Notes: generated by a model not told the origin, from the letters alone. Positions 17,433 through 25,935 are shown, numbered from the stretch's first letter. The stretch: DNA of 41,970 nucleotides from Bacteroidales bacterium (GCA_017552705.1 JAFZOY010000128.1:1-41970); one strand, 5' to 3'. Program-made: numbers and translations.

Positions 17433-18011
17433 TTAACGTTTAGTTAAGTCATATTTTACAACAATCCATTCAATGCCTTCTTCATCGGCAACTTCAGCAA
17501 TTGCAAGGGCAATTATCCAAGATTCTTCATCTTCTTCGTCGAAGAATAAATCGATAAAGTCTTCAATGGAAATTTTTACACCAAATGTCAATGTTTTTCC
17601 GTCTGACAAAAACATTCCGTTGTATTCTGCAGTACCAAGTTTAGCAACATTATATCCTGTAACTTTTACATCTTCAACTGTTTGTGATTCAATATCGAAT
17701 GTGAAACCGTTAGACGCTGCAGCAATTTTGTTGCCATAGAAAACATCTCCGTCGAAAGCGAGACGAATAGCACTTAGCTGTTCTGCGTCCTTTTCAACAG
17801 AACCATTAATTGAATTTGGTTTTCCGAATGTTTCTTCATCGGCTTCCATACCTTCGTCAGTAGCCCAATAATACGTTGTGGTACCTGTGTAATTTCCAAC
17901 CGCTGCGTCGCGTACATCTGGATCTTCTGTTTTTTCTTCTTTTCCGCATGAAGTGAATAATAGTGCGCCTCCAAGTAATGCGCCCATTGCAAATAATAAA
18001 GAACGTTTCAT
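17433..18011 (-). CDS. lipoprotein of unknown function
   Basis: The 192-residue protein carries a lipoprotein signal (lipobox LFTSC, Cys22). The mature part is strongly acidic (many Glu/Asp, including DEEDEESW near 160), probably all-beta, and resembles the small lipocalin-like or calycin-type Bacteroidetes lipoproteins only in a general way. It is first in a two-gene unit. Its promoter holds a repeated 13-bp operator, and an XRE regulator is divergently encoded 140 bp away, so tight repression is likely. Confidence 0.7.
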   Translation of the reverse strand: MKRSLLFAMGALLGGALLFTSCGKEEKTEDPDVRDAAVGNYTGTTTYYWATDEGMEADEETFGKPNSINGSVEKDAEQLSAIRLAFDGDVFYGNKIAAASNGFTFDIESQTVEDVKVTGYNVAKLGTAEYNGMFLSDGKTLTFGVKISIEDFIDLFFDEEDEESWIIALAIAEVADEEGIEWIVVKYDLTKR

Positions 18012-18018
18012 AAAATTT

Positions 18019-18077
18019 AACTTTAAGTTTATAAAAATGTTTAATTACGCAAATATATAAACTTTAAGTTTAATTAC
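18019..18077. promoter_or_regulatory. paired operator (two 13-bp direct repeats) at the lipoprotein promoter
   Basis: AACTTTAAGTTTA occurs at 18019-18031 and again at 18060-18072, 41 bp apart (about four helical turns). A second shared word, GTTTAATTAC, occurs at 18039-18048 and 18068-18077. One site lies between the -33 and -7 boxes of the lipoprotein promoter and the other just after its transcription start, the usual layout for a repressor. Confidence 0.6.
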
Positions 18078-18079
18078 AA
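18050..18079 (-). promoter_or_regulatory. promoter of the lipoprotein unit
   Basis: On the minus strand TTG (18077-18079), a 19-bp spacer and TATATTTG (18050-18057) match the Bacteroidetes consensus very well. Transcription would start near 18044, about 33 nt before the ATG. Confidence 0.75.
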
Positions 18080-18151
18080 ATGATTTCTAAATTTTTAGTA
18101 TAAAAATATGGGTGTTGTAGTTTGTACTTTCAACTTATAATTAGAAAAGGT

Positions 18152-18487
18152 ATGGATTTACAAATAATAGGGCGAACGATACGGGATTTCCGAAAGAATC
18201 AAAAAATTTCACAAGCTGACCTTGCTGGAGAATTGGATATGTCGATAATGGCGGTTTCAAAGATAGAACGTGGTTTAACAAACATTTCCATATTGCGTTT
18301 AGACCAAATCGCCACGATACTCAATACATCGGTTTTCACATTACTTGGCGTTGAAAAAACGGATATTTCAAAGATTGCCGTTTCGCAGGAAGTGGAATCT
18401 CTGCAAAAAGAACTGCAAATGACAAAAGAACTTCTGAAAGCTAAAGATGAGATTATTGAACTATTGAAAAATAAACTACAAGTTTAA
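18152..18487 (+). CDS. XRE-family transcriptional regulator
   Basis: From the ATG at 18152 (well spaced from GAAAAGG) the protein has 111 residues. Residues 5-65 are a Cro/CI-type helix-turn-helix (ISQADLAGELDMSIMAVSKIERG). Residues about 78-110 are a Glu/Lys-rich helix with heptad-like Leu spacing, probably a dimerising coiled coil. It is divergent from the lipoprotein unit whose promoter carries a double operator, and is the natural candidate to bind it. The partner is inferred, not shown. Confidence 0.85.
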   Translation: MDLQIIGRTIRDFRKNQKISQADLAGELDMSIMAVSKIERGLTNISILRLDQIATILNTSVFTLLGVEKTDISKIAVSQEVESLQKELQMTKELLKAKDEIIELLKNKLQV

Positions 18488-18506
18488 TCTTTGACGGTTC
18501 AGATAA

Positions 18507-18537
18507 TTGTAAAACACAATGGATTCTTATACATTTG
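18507..18537 (+). promoter_or_regulatory. promoter of the phosphoglycerol transferase-like gene
   Basis: TTG (18507-18509), a 20-bp spacer and TACATTTG (18530-18537) fit the Bacteroidetes consensus. The -7 box ends 13 bp before the ATG at 18551, so the leader is very short. Confidence 0.65.
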
Positions 18538-18550
18538 CAGAAAAAGTTAA

Positions 18551-20470
18551 ATGAATATGTCGAAACCACAACTCTCTCATTATCTGCTTTTTATATATAG
18601 AATTGCGGTGCTGTATGTACTGCTAACCGTAACGCGTGTGGTATTTTATGCATTCAATGCGGATTTGTTTTCCGACATGTCATTTAGCGCATGTATGACC
18701 ATTTTGCGTGGTGGCCTTAAATTCGACACCACGGCGATAATTTATTTGAACATCGTATTTATTGCGATGAATATTTTACCGTTTCGTTTTGTGTATAATG
18801 CTGTATATCAGAAAATTGCAAAGTGGATATATATTGTTACCAATTCGCTTGGATTGTTGGCTAACGTGTCTGATACGGTGTATTATCAGTTTACGGTAAA
18901 ACGTACCACTTCGTTGGTGTTTTCGCAGTTCTCGAACGAGGAAAATATGTTGCCGCTGATTGGTAAATTTATGATTGACTGGTGGTATATGACCGTGTTT
19001 TTCATTGCGTTGGTGGCGCTGCTCGTATTTTTATACGACCGTTTTCGCTTGAAAGAACCAACGCAAAACAATCTACGTTTCTACGGTTTTTCTGTTGCGG
19101 GAATGTGCATTGTGCTATTCTTGTGTTTCGGCGGTGTGCGGGGTGGTTTCCGCCATAGTACCCGACCAATTTCAATGGCCGATGCCGGAGAGTATGTCAA
19201 TCATCCCAACGAGATGGCTATCGTTCAAAATACGCCGTTCACACTGATTCGTACCATAGGAAAATCGGGATTGAATCGGCAAAATTATTTTGACGATGAA
19301 CAGGCGGAATCGTATTTTTCAATTTACCATCAGGCAGACAAATCTGCGAAAATGCAGAAATACAATGTGGTAATCTTCATTTTGGAGAGTTGGGGACGGG
19401 AATATGTCGGTTTTTTGAATAAGGATATTCCTGATTATAAGGGATATACTCCGTTTATTGACTCCCTGATGGAACATAGTTTAGTATTCAAATATGCCTA
19501 TGCGAATGGTCGAAAATCAATAGATGCAATCCCTTCGCTTGTTGCTGGAATACCATACGTGAAAGTTCCCTATGTGTTGTCGCATTATTCGAGCAACAAG
19601 ACGTGCAGTTTGGCGCAATATCTTGGGAATGAGGGATATTACACTGCATTTTTCCATGGCGCGCCGAATGGTTCCATGGGATTCCAGTCGTTCACACATT
19701 TGGCTGGCTTCGACGATTATTTTGGCAAGACGGAATATAACAACGATGCTGATTTCGACGGCATCTGGGGCATTTGGGACGAAGAATTTTTCCATTTCTA
19801 TGCCGAGAAAATGAACACATTCAAGGAGCCTTTTTTCACTACGGTGTTCTCATTGTCGTCGCATCACCCGTTCAAAGTGCCCGAACGATACGAAGGCGTG
19901 TTCCCCAAGGGACCGCTTCCTGTGCACGAATGTATAGGCTACACCGACAATGCGTTACGAAAATTCTTCGACTATGCGAAGACTATGCCGTGGTACGAAA
20001 ACACCCTATTCGTATTTTCTGCCGACCACGCTTCGGTGGCGTATTTAGAGGAATACAAGAACACTCCGGGGGCATTTGCCATTCCGATTTTCTTCTATCG
20101 TCCCGATAATTCCTTGCAACAATTCGACACAACCACCATTGCACAGCAAACCGACATTTTGCCGTCGGTGTTGTCGTATTTGAAGTATCCTTCGGATTTT
20201 TGTGCATTCGGCAAAAATGTATTTGATACAAGCCGTCAGCAAATGGCAATACATTATACCAACGAAAATTTCCAATGCTTCTACAAGGATTATGTTCTTC
20301 AATTTGACGAAAAATCATCGGTAAATCTGTATAACTTCAAGAAAGACAGGTATTTCAAGACTGATTTGCTTAATAGCGGCATTGCAGAACAAGACACGAT
20401 GGAACATTACACAAAGGCTTTCATTCAGCAATACACCAACAGAATGATAGACAATAGAATGTGTGAATAA
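18551..20470 (+). CDS. LTA synthase/MdoB-like sulfatase-fold transferase
   Basis: The 639-residue protein has five membrane segments in the first 210 residues and an extracytoplasmic alkaline-phosphatase-fold domain (about 270-570). Visible motifs are IFILESWGRE (metal-binding Glu, near 280), GRKSIDAIPS (candidate nucleophile, near 320), SLSSHHPF (near 435) and SADHASVA (near 510). Members of this family move phosphoglycerol or phosphoethanolamine from a lipid to a surface glycan. Where LtaS has a Thr nucleophile the likely residue here is Ser, as in many Bacteroidetes members. It has its own promoter. The acceptor in this organism is unknown. A second ATG two codons in is an equally possible start. 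Confidence 0.86.
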   Translation: MNMSKPQLSHYLLFIYRIAVLYVLLTVTRVVFYAFNADLFSDMSFSACMTILRGGLKFDTTAIIYLNIVFIAMNILPFRFVYNAVYQKIAKWIYIVTNSLGLLANVSDTVYYQFTVKRTTSLVFSQFSNEENMLPLIGKFMIDWWYMTVFFIALVALLVFLYDRFRLKEPTQNNLRFYGFSVAGMCIVLFLCFGGVRGGFRHSTRPISMADAGEYVNHPNEMAIVQNTPFTLIRTIGKSGLNRQNYFDDEQAESYFSIYHQADKSAKMQKYNVVIFILESWGREYVGFLNKDIPDYKGYTPFIDSLMEHSLVFKYAYANGRKSIDAIPSLVAGIPYVKVPYVLSHYSSNKTCSLAQYLGNEGYYTAFFHGAPNGSMGFQSFTHLAGFDDYFGKTEYNNDADFDGIWGIWDEEFFHFYAEKMNTFKEPFFTTVFSLSSHHPFKVPERYEGVFPKGPLPVHECIGYTDNALRKFFDYAKTMPWYENTLFVFSADHASVAYLEEYKNTPGAFAIPIFFYRPDNSLQQFDTTTIAQQTDILPSVLSYLKYPSDFCAFGKNVFDTSRQQMAIHYTNENFQCFYKDYVLQFDEKSSVNLYNFKKDRYFKTDLLNSGIAEQDTMEHYTKAFIQQYTNRMIDNRMCE

Positions 20471-20515
20471 AAATTCCTATGATTTTACGATTCGAAATAA
20501 TTCTATGTAAAAATT

Positions 20516-20544
20516 TTGTATTCCAAAATTCTTTCGTATTTTTG
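20516..20544 (+). promoter_or_regulatory. promoter of higBA
   Basis: TTG (20516-20518), an 18-bp spacer and TATTTTTG (20537-20544) lie 20 bp ahead of the higB ATG at 20564. The position excludes the longer open frame that begins at 20516. Confidence 0.65.
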
Positions 20545-20563
20545 TGAAGAGAAAAGAGGAATC

Positions 20564-20863
20564 ATGAGAATAGTTTCGCATAGAAAGTTGAAAGAATTTT
20601 ATGAGTCACCGGGCAGAGAAGATGCTCGTGTTCCATTGGAACGGTGGTATGAGGTTGTGGAAAATGCCGAATGGCATACGTTTGCTGAGATGAAGGCAGA
20701 TTTTAATTCTGTTGATAGTGTTGGAAATCAGCGTTATGTGTTTAATATTCATGGTAACAAGTATCGCCTGATTGTTGTAGTTAAGTTTGTTATGGGGTAC
20801 GTTTTTATTCGATTTGTAGGAACTCATAAGGAATACGAAGAAATAGATTGTTCAACAATATAA
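20564..20863 (+). CDS. higB: HigB-type mRNA interferase toxin
   Basis: The 99-residue protein starts MRIVSHRKLKEFYE and has the HigB (HigB_toxin) pattern: PLERWYEVVENAEWHTFAEMKADFNSVDSVGNQRYVFNI in sections, then NKYRLIVVVKF and FIRFVGTHKEYEEI. These toxins of the RelE fold cleave mRNA at the ribosome. The toxin gene comes first, as is usual for hig loci, and the antitoxin starts 12 bp later. Length and motifs are complete, so it looks intact. Confidence 0.9.
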   Translation: MRIVSHRKLKEFYESPGREDARVPLERWYEVVENAEWHTFAEMKADFNSVDSVGNQRYVFNIHGNKYRLIVVVKFVMGYVFIRFVGTHKEYEEIDCSTI

Positions 20864-20874
20864 AAAGGAATGCT

Positions 20875-21237
20875 ATGGGAAAAATCACAAAACAACAGTA
20901 TGAATTCGCACTACGGCGAGTTGAGGAATTGCTTCCGCTTGTTGACGAAACTATGTCAAAAAACGACCCTGCGGTTGTTGAATTGTCGATGATGTCGGAC
21001 TTTGTTATAGAATACGAGAAAGAACATTTTCCGATAGAGAAGCCAACCGTTGCGGAGCTTATCAGTTGCGGGTTGCAGGAGGTTGGCATTTCTCAGAAGC
21101 AATTGGCTATGGAAATCGGTGTTAGTCCTTCACGGATAAGCGATTTCACTACGGGCAGAGCGGAACCGTCACTTCGTATTGCGGGGAAATTGTGCTCACT
21201 TTTGCATATTTCTCCTTCGGCAATGTTAATGTTATAA
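20875..21237 (+). CDS. higA: HigA-type antitoxin
   Basis: The 120-residue protein begins at the ATG at 20875 after an AAAAAGGA site. Residues about 1-60 are the helical region that binds toxin, and about 60-118 an XRE helix-turn-helix (GISQKQLAMEIGVSPSRISDFTTGRAEPSL). It should neutralise HigB and repress the operon promoter at 20516-20544. No obvious palindrome was found in that promoter, so the operator is not assigned. Confidence 0.9.
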   Translation: MGKITKQQYEFALRRVEELLPLVDETMSKNDPAVVELSMMSDFVIEYEKEHFPIEKPTVAELISCGLQEVGISQKQLAMEIGVSPSRISDFTTGRAEPSLRIAGKLCSLLHISPSAMLML

Positions 21238-21248
21238 ATCAAAAACCG

Positions 21249-21256
21249 TATATTTG
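21249..21256 (+). promoter_or_regulatory. -7 box (TATATTTG) of the GH3 gene
   Basis: A perfect TAnnTTTG box lies 24 bp before the ATG at 21280. With it, the ATG at 21271 would leave only about 8 nt of leader, so the later ATG is preferred. Confidence 0.55.
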
Positions 21257-21279
21257 TAACGATTCAAAATATGCGGTTT

Positions 21280-23013
21280 ATGAAAAAATTTCTTCTTCCT
21301 ACAATCTTACTTTGCGGATTATGTGTGTCGTGTTCACAAATCGAAAACAACAACGAACAAATTGCAACCGACACAACGTGGAAACAGCTGACGCTTCGCG
21401 AGAAAATCGGTCAGACGATGATGGTCACGTCCGATATGTATATGCACAAACAGATTGGAAACGGCACGCTCGACACGTTTTTTATGAAATATCCCGTTGG
21501 TGGTTTATTCATGGCTCAATGGCATTTTACCTACCAAAAGCCTGATACTCTGTTGTTTGAAACATTCATTCCACGAATTATAAAAGAATACAATAAGGCT
21601 TCGAAGTTGCCGCTTTTCATCAGCGAAGACTTTGAACGTGGAGCTGGATATAATTACAACACGGCAACGAAACTTCCCGTTGAAATGGCAATTGGTGCGG
21701 CAAACGATACCGCTCTGGCGTATGCCCACGGAAAAATTCTCGGCGTTGAAGCGCGTGAAATGGGTTTCAACTGGGTGCTTGCTCCTGTGAGCGACCTGAA
21801 TATCAATCCGTTGCATCCATTAGTGATTGAGCGTTCGGTTTCCGACGATGCTGAACGTGCCATTCCGCTTTTGCAAAGCCAGATGAAAGGTTTGCAAGAC
21901 CAAAATGTCATCACCACGGTAAAACACTTCCCAGGTGACGGGGCAACCATATGCGACCAACATTTGGTAACGTCTGCCAACAATCTTTCGTGGGTAGAAT
22001 GGCAGAAATCGTATGGAAAAATCTTCAAAACTGTCATTAAGGAAAATACACCGTCGATTATGGTCGGCCACCTTCGTTTCCCTGCATATCAGAAAAAAGA
22101 TACCATGAATGGTGATTTTCTTCCTGCAACACTTTCTAAAGAATTGATGCAGAAGTTGTTGAAGCAAGAAATGGGCTATAAGGGCGTCGTGATTTCCGAT
22201 GCGTTGAATATGGGTGGCGGTTATGGTTTCTATGAATCGGAATTGGAGACTGCTGTACAATGTTTTGTAGCTGGTGCCGACATTGTGTTGTGGCCGCCGC
22301 TTGGCTACATGGACACGATAGAAGCCCGCATCAATCGTGGCGAAATTCCTATGGAACGCCTCGACGATGCCGTAGAACGTGTATGGGCACTGCGTGAACG
22401 CTTCAATTTGATAGACAAGGAAAATCGTACTCCTGTCGCTCAACCGAAACCCGAGGGTTTTGAAGCGTATGCCAACGAAAAATTGACTGAATTGGCTGAA
22501 AAAGCAGTGACAATCGTACAGAACAAAGGTGGACAGATTCCGTTGGACACGAACACGACAAAACGAATCTTGTTGGCTAACATCAGCCATAACGACTATA
22601 CCGCAACGTTTGCCACAATGAAACAAGAGCTGGAAAACAGAGGTTTCCAAGTCGATGTCCGTCACGACCTCCACAAAGACGAATGGGAGTGGCAATGGCA
22701 CAGAATTTTGGAATACGACAAAGTGATTGTCTGCTTTGAAAACCACTATTTTGCGCCAATCGGCTCGCCGCTATTGAAGGATTACGAGGCATACTGCTTG
22801 TGGACTATGGTGAAATTGCCGAAGGAAAAAGTCATTGGCGTTTCGTTCAGCAATCCGTATTACAACAAATACTATCTGAGCAAAAATTCCTTGTTAATCA
22901 ACGCTTACAGCAGCGACCCGTTTATGCAGAAGGCCGTCGTAAAAGTCCTAATGGGCGAAATAGAGGCAACCGCCACTTCGCCGGTAAATTTGGATAATGA
23001 GTTGATGAAATAA
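21280..23013 (+). CDS. GH3 beta-N-acetylglucosaminidase-like lipoprotein
   Basis: From the ATG at 21280 the protein has 577 residues and a lipobox (LCVSC, Cys18). Residues about 30-370 form the GH3 TIM barrel: GGLFMAQWH, SEDFERGAG (near 115), KHFPGDG (215-221), the Asp226-x-His228 pair on the mobile loop typical of NagZ, and SDALNMGG with nucleophile Asp307. Residues about 390-570 form a second alpha/beta domain. NagZ-type enzymes remove GlcNAc from muropeptides; as a lipoprotein this one likely works in the periplasm or on the surface. The canonical KHFPGHGDT is KHFPGDGAT here, a small departure. It lacks the beta-lactamase-like third domain found in some longer Bacteroidetes homologues. Confidence 0.86.
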   Translation: MKKFLLPTILLCGLCVSCSQIENNNEQIATDTTWKQLTLREKIGQTMMVTSDMYMHKQIGNGTLDTFFMKYPVGGLFMAQWHFTYQKPDTLLFETFIPRIIKEYNKASKLPLFISEDFERGAGYNYNTATKLPVEMAIGAANDTALAYAHGKILGVEAREMGFNWVLAPVSDLNINPLHPLVIERSVSDDAERAIPLLQSQMKGLQDQNVITTVKHFPGDGATICDQHLVTSANNLSWVEWQKSYGKIFKTVIKENTPSIMVGHLRFPAYQKKDTMNGDFLPATLSKELMQKLLKQEMGYKGVVISDALNMGGGYGFYESELETAVQCFVAGADIVLWPPLGYMDTIEARINRGEIPMERLDDAVERVWALRERFNLIDKENRTPVAQPKPEGFEAYANEKLTELAEKAVTIVQNKGGQIPLDTNTTKRILLANISHNDYTATFATMKQELENRGFQVDVRHDLHKDEWEWQWHRILEYDKVIVCFENHYFAPIGSPLLKDYEAYCLWTMVKLPKEKVIGVSFSNPYYNKYYLSKNSLLINAYSSDPFMQKAVVKVLMGEIEATATSPVNLDNELMK

Positions 23014-23046
23014 TGGCGCTTGCGTCTGTTGAACCCTTCGCGATGA

Positions 23047-23070
23047 GGTTGTTTCGACAGGCTCAATGAC
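23047..23070. repeat. fragment of a widespread intergenic repeat
   Basis: The words GTTTCGACAGGCTCAATGAC, between the GH3 and WYL genes, resemble the short repeat GTTGAGCCTGTCGAAAC that I recall as common in intergenic regions of many bacteria. No second copy is in the window, so this rests on memory only. Confidence 0.3.
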
Positions 23071-23087
23071 TGAAATAGTGAATACGT

Positions 23088-23987
23088 ATGGCAAAAGGAG
23101 ATTATTACAACCGCTATGTGTGGTTAATGAACACATTGCTCCAGGCAAAACGGATAACGTTTGAAGAAATCAAAACCCGATGGGAACAAGATTGGTGCTG
23201 TTCGTTGCCCAAACGGACATTCCATCAATATAAACAGTCCGTTCAGGAAATGTTCGATGTTATCATTGAGTGTGACAGCCACAATGGATATCAATATTAT
23301 ATTTCTGACATTGAGAATTTTAAGACCGACCGAAGTCGTCAGTGGTTGCTGAACTCGTTTTGTGCCTCGAATCTGGTGAAGGCAGGCGAACAAATCAAGG
23401 ATAGGATAGTGTATGAGGACATTCCCGAAAATTCCGAATATCTCTCGTTTGTGGTAGATGCGATGAAACGGAACCGAAAAGTTGAAATCACGTATCTTCC
23501 TTACGAAGCGGAAACACCTACTACATACGTTGTGCATCCGTATTGTATGCGGTTGTACCGTCAGCATTGGTATGTGTTGGGATTTTCTGAAACGCACCAG
23601 GCGTTGCGTCATTTTGCCATAAACAGAATGAAAAACCTTGTTGTGACCGACATACCGTTTGTCTATCCCGACGATTTCACGCCCGAATCGTATTATTACT
23701 ATTCTTCCGGCATTTATGTGGACGATAGCTTGCCGTTAGAAAAAATCCGTCTGCGGACGTATGGAAACCTTTGGTACTATTATCAGTCGTTGCCTTTGCA
23801 CCATACACAGAAACTGGTGGAAAAAAACGATGATTACGCTGATTTTGAGTATCAACTTCGTGTTACTCCTGAATTTATGTTGGAACTTTTGAGCAGAGGC
23901 GACAAACTCGAAGTCCTTGAACCCAAAAGTTTACGAGAACGAATGAAAAGAGAATTACAGAATACGTTGAAACGGTATAAGAAGTGA
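23088..23987 (+). CDS. WYL-domain transcriptional regulator
   Basis: The 299-residue protein has an N-terminal winged-helix region (residues 5-75) and a WYL domain (about 115-200, VEITYLPYE, then HPYCMRLYRQHWYVLGF where the signature reads WYV at 161-163). A C-terminal WCX-type extension follows to the end. WYL proteins sense ligands, often nucleotides or nucleic acid, and control stress, defence or metabolic genes. It has no co-transcribed partner, but it sits right at the border of the accessory region at 24-31 kb, so control of those genes is a possibility without direct support. Confidence 0.83.
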   Translation: MAKGDYYNRYVWLMNTLLQAKRITFEEIKTRWEQDWCCSLPKRTFHQYKQSVQEMFDVIIECDSHNGYQYYISDIENFKTDRSRQWLLNSFCASNLVKAGEQIKDRIVYEDIPENSEYLSFVVDAMKRNRKVEITYLPYEAETPTTYVVHPYCMRLYRQHWYVLGFSETHQALRHFAINRMKNLVVTDIPFVYPDDFTPESYYYYSSGIYVDDSLPLEKIRLRTYGNLWYYYQSLPLHHTQKLVEKNDDYADFEYQLRVTPEFMLELLSRGDKLEVLEPKSLRERMKRELQNTLKRYKK

Positions 23988-24001
23988 TTATCGTTTTATA
24001 A

Positions 24002-24032
24002 TTATGCGAATCACATAATGTAATTCGCATAA
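24002..24032. repeat. perfect 10-bp inverted repeat between convergent genes
   Basis: TTATGCGAAT (24002-24011) and ATTCGCATAA (24023-24032) pair exactly around an 11-nt loop. It lies 15 bp after the WYL gene stop and may end its transcript, although the following T run is weak. Confidence 0.5.
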
Positions 24033-24051
24033 AATTTAATTATCAAGCTTT

Positions 24052-24085
24052 TTTCACTTTCTGTCTGCAGCGACAGAAAGTGAAA
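24052..24085. repeat. perfect 14-bp inverted repeat between convergent genes
   Basis: The arms 24052-24065 and 24072-24085 (TTTCACTTTCTGTC with its complement) enclose the 6-nt loop TGCAGC. There is no T run on either side, so this is not a standard terminator. It lies 30 bp before the stop of the convergent PD-(D/E)XK-like gene. Confidence 0.55.
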
Positions 24086-24114
24086 CGAAAGAACGCCGAT
24101 AGATACAAAAAATA

Positions 24115-25125
24115 CTAAATAAGCTCTGCTTTATTATATTGATTTTCAATCTTTTCTATGGTGTTAAAAGAGTCATTATAGAAATAACCAAAATCAATAT
24201 TTGGGTGTTTTTTTCTAAATTTGTTAAAGATGGTTTGTATTTCTGTTTCTAATTCTGTGTATATCTTATTACCTTCTTTCTCTATAAATAATTCATTTTT
24301 GTAGAATAGATAATAAAAATGTAGGTTCTTCTTTTGGCGATTATCGTAAGAAAGAATACCCATTAGGTGACACAAGAATTGCTTAAAGTCAAAATGAGTT
24401 GTTGTTAACTTGCATCCAAAATCTTGAGCAACGAGATGCTCTCCATTTACAACGAGGTATTTTCCCTTTTCCTTAATTGAGGAATTAAAATATGATTGTA
24501 TAAAATCGGTTTCTTTATATTTTGATTTGAGTTTTATAATTGTATGATTATCAAATATTTCATGACATTTTACTTCTATAAAATATATGTCCTTATCCGT
24601 TTCAATATAAACATCTATTTGAGGAGATGAAATAATTTCTCCTTTATTTGTACTAATTCCCAGTGATTTTTCAAAAACGACATCACACTTATGTTTCTGA
24701 TCCCCAATTCGTATTTCATTTATAGGGACAATACACTTTTGGGTATCAGAATATTCAGCAAAACTTGCTGTGGCGAACCTGCTTGAGGAGGCTACGGAAT
24801 AATACTTTCCCGTTTTAAATTCATTGCCTTTCCCGTCTGTATATGAGTTTTGTATGCCTTCCGAAAGGTTCATAGGAATATCTTTAAAAAAATAATTGTC
24901 ATAATATCTCTTAAATCGGCTTAAATAAAAACCAAATTGATTAGAATTATTTTTCTCTAAATAGCATTTAGGCAAATAGGGTTCCCCGTTAATAAAACTC
25001 TCTTTAATGTAATAGTCAAAAGTTTTTTTAGATGATGCTTTTTTACAATTAGTCGATTCTGGTTTAGAAACCAATCTGACCCATTCTTTGTTGTTTTCTG
25101 TCGTTAATATGTTATAAATCGCCAT
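24115..25125 (-). CDS. PD-(D/E)XK nuclease-like protein, putative restriction endonuclease
   Basis: The 336-residue protein carries a likely PD-(D/E)XK core: Asp171 in QIDVYIE, followed after 12 residues by Glu184-Val-Lys186 in IYFIEVKCHE, both on predicted strands. This matches orphan restriction-endonuclease-like proteins of Bacteroidetes (the PGN_0703-like group is my best guess). There is no methyltransferase next to it. The gene is clearly more AT-rich than the housekeeping genes, which fits horizontal transfer. It is transcribed divergently from the unit at 25265 across a 139-bp gap. The catalytic assignment is inference. Confidence 0.6.
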   Translation of the reverse strand: MAIYNILTTENNKEWVRLVSKPESTNCKKASSKKTFDYYIKESFINGEPYLPKCYLEKNNSNQFGFYLSRFKRYYDNYFFKDIPMNLSEGIQNSYTDGKGNEFKTGKYYSVASSSRFATASFAEYSDTQKCIVPINEIRIGDQKHKCDVVFEKSLGISTNKGEIISSPQIDVYIETDKDIYFIEVKCHEIFDNHTIIKLKSKYKETDFIQSYFNSSIKEKGKYLVVNGEHLVAQDFGCKLTTTHFDFKQFLCHLMGILSYDNRQKKNLHFYYLFYKNELFIEKEGNKIYTELETEIQTIFNKFRKKHPNIDFGYFYNDSFNTIEKIENQYNKAELI

Positions 25126-25201
25126 TTTTATAATAAGTTTATGAGAAACAAATTTATTTTTTTTCTAGATATATTGATATATCTGCAATCAAAAAAAACT
25201 T

Positions 25202-25242
25202 CCACCTCTGCAGACTTTCCGCATACCCTCGTAATACTTTTG
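25202..25242 (+). promoter_or_regulatory. shared accessory promoter motif, copy 1
   Basis: The 22-bp block 25202-25223 (ACCTCTGCAG in its left half, TTT and GCA in its right half) is followed after 11 bp by a perfect -7 box TACTTTTG (25235-25242), 22 bp before the ATG at 25265. It aligns without gaps to blocks at 26405, 28349 and 29221. Confidence 0.72.
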
Positions 25243-25264
25243 TATCCGAATAGAGATTTCGGAT

Positions 25265-25639
25265 ATGATGGAAGCAAATGATGATGAATTACAGGCGTGT
25301 CTGTCAAAGGTTGGAATTGATTATGCGACGTTCCCGATTACAAATTGGCTTGTGGCAACTGAAGAGATTGTAAAAAGTCACGATAGGGAACTTGTTCGTC
25401 AATATGCCGAAAAACTTGACTGGGACTACATTTCACAATCGGATTGGATAGCCGACGACTCTTTTCTTGAAGAATTTGAAGAACGCTTTGACTGGTTGAA
25501 GGTTGTCAATAACGAGTATATCGCTATGGCGTGTGCCAGCGTATTTTGGAAGCGTTTCGAACAGAGGATTCCCCAATCGTATGATGAAATTGATTCTCGC
25601 TTATTCGATATTTTGGCAGGTAACGTAAAACTATTTTAA
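25265..25639 (+). CDS. hypothetical acidic cytoplasmic protein
   Basis: The 124-residue protein is acidic, has no signal peptide or membrane segment, and is rich in Trp and Asp/Glu (DWDYISQSDW, EEFEERFDWLKV). The spaced pattern LDWDYIS-x-SDW and FDWLKV suggests short helical repeats. I do not recognise a family. It is the first gene of a unit with a small membrane protein (3 bp later) and a lipoprotein, driven by the shared 22-bp motif. Confidence 0.62.
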   Translation: MMEANDDELQACLSKVGIDYATFPITNWLVATEEIVKSHDRELVRQYAEKLDWDYISQSDWIADDSFLEEFEERFDWLKVVNNEYIAMACASVFWKRFEQRIPQSYDEIDSRLFDILAGNVKLF

Positions 25640-25642
25640 TAT

Positions 25643-25924
25643 ATGGAACAGATTCAAAAAACAAATGGAGCAGATGCTCAGGTACAAAAGAACGTGATTG
25701 GTTTAGTGGGAATGGTTATTGCGATTGTGGCGCTCGTGTTTTCAATGGTTCCCGTTTTGGGTTGGATTCTCTGGTTTTTCGGAGAATTGTTTTCGGTTAT
25801 CGGATTGTTTAAGAAACCGAGAACGTGTGCCGTGATAGGTTTTATCCTTTCGCTTATGGGATTGATTTTAACGTTGCTTATGGGAGGCCTTTTGGGAAGC
25901 ATTATCAAAAGTCTTTTGTTTTAA
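25643..25924 (+). CDS. small two-helix membrane protein
   Basis: The 93-residue protein has a short polar N-terminus and two or three membrane segments (about 20-58 in a glycine-rich block, and 64-90). The arrangement GLVGMVIAIVALVFSMVP, then RTCAVIGFILSLMGLIL resembles DUF4190-like membrane proteins, but no function follows from this. It lies 3 bp after the acidic gene and 11 bp before the lipoprotein gene. Confidence 0.62.
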   Translation: MEQIQKTNGADAQVQKNVIGLVGMVIAIVALVFSMVPVLGWILWFFGELFSVIGLFKKPRTCAVIGFILSLMGLILTLLMGGLLGSIIKSLLF

Positions 25925-25935
25925 TTCGTAATGGT

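Noticed and set aside
20516-20563. N-terminal extension of HigB by 16 residues from an in-frame start at 20516
   Set aside because: The -33 and -7 boxes lie inside it; transcription begins after that codon.
21820-22746. A 308-codon open frame on the minus strand opposite the GH3 gene
   Set aside because: Shadow of a well-supported GH3 lipoprotein with full catalytic motifs; composition is not protein-like.
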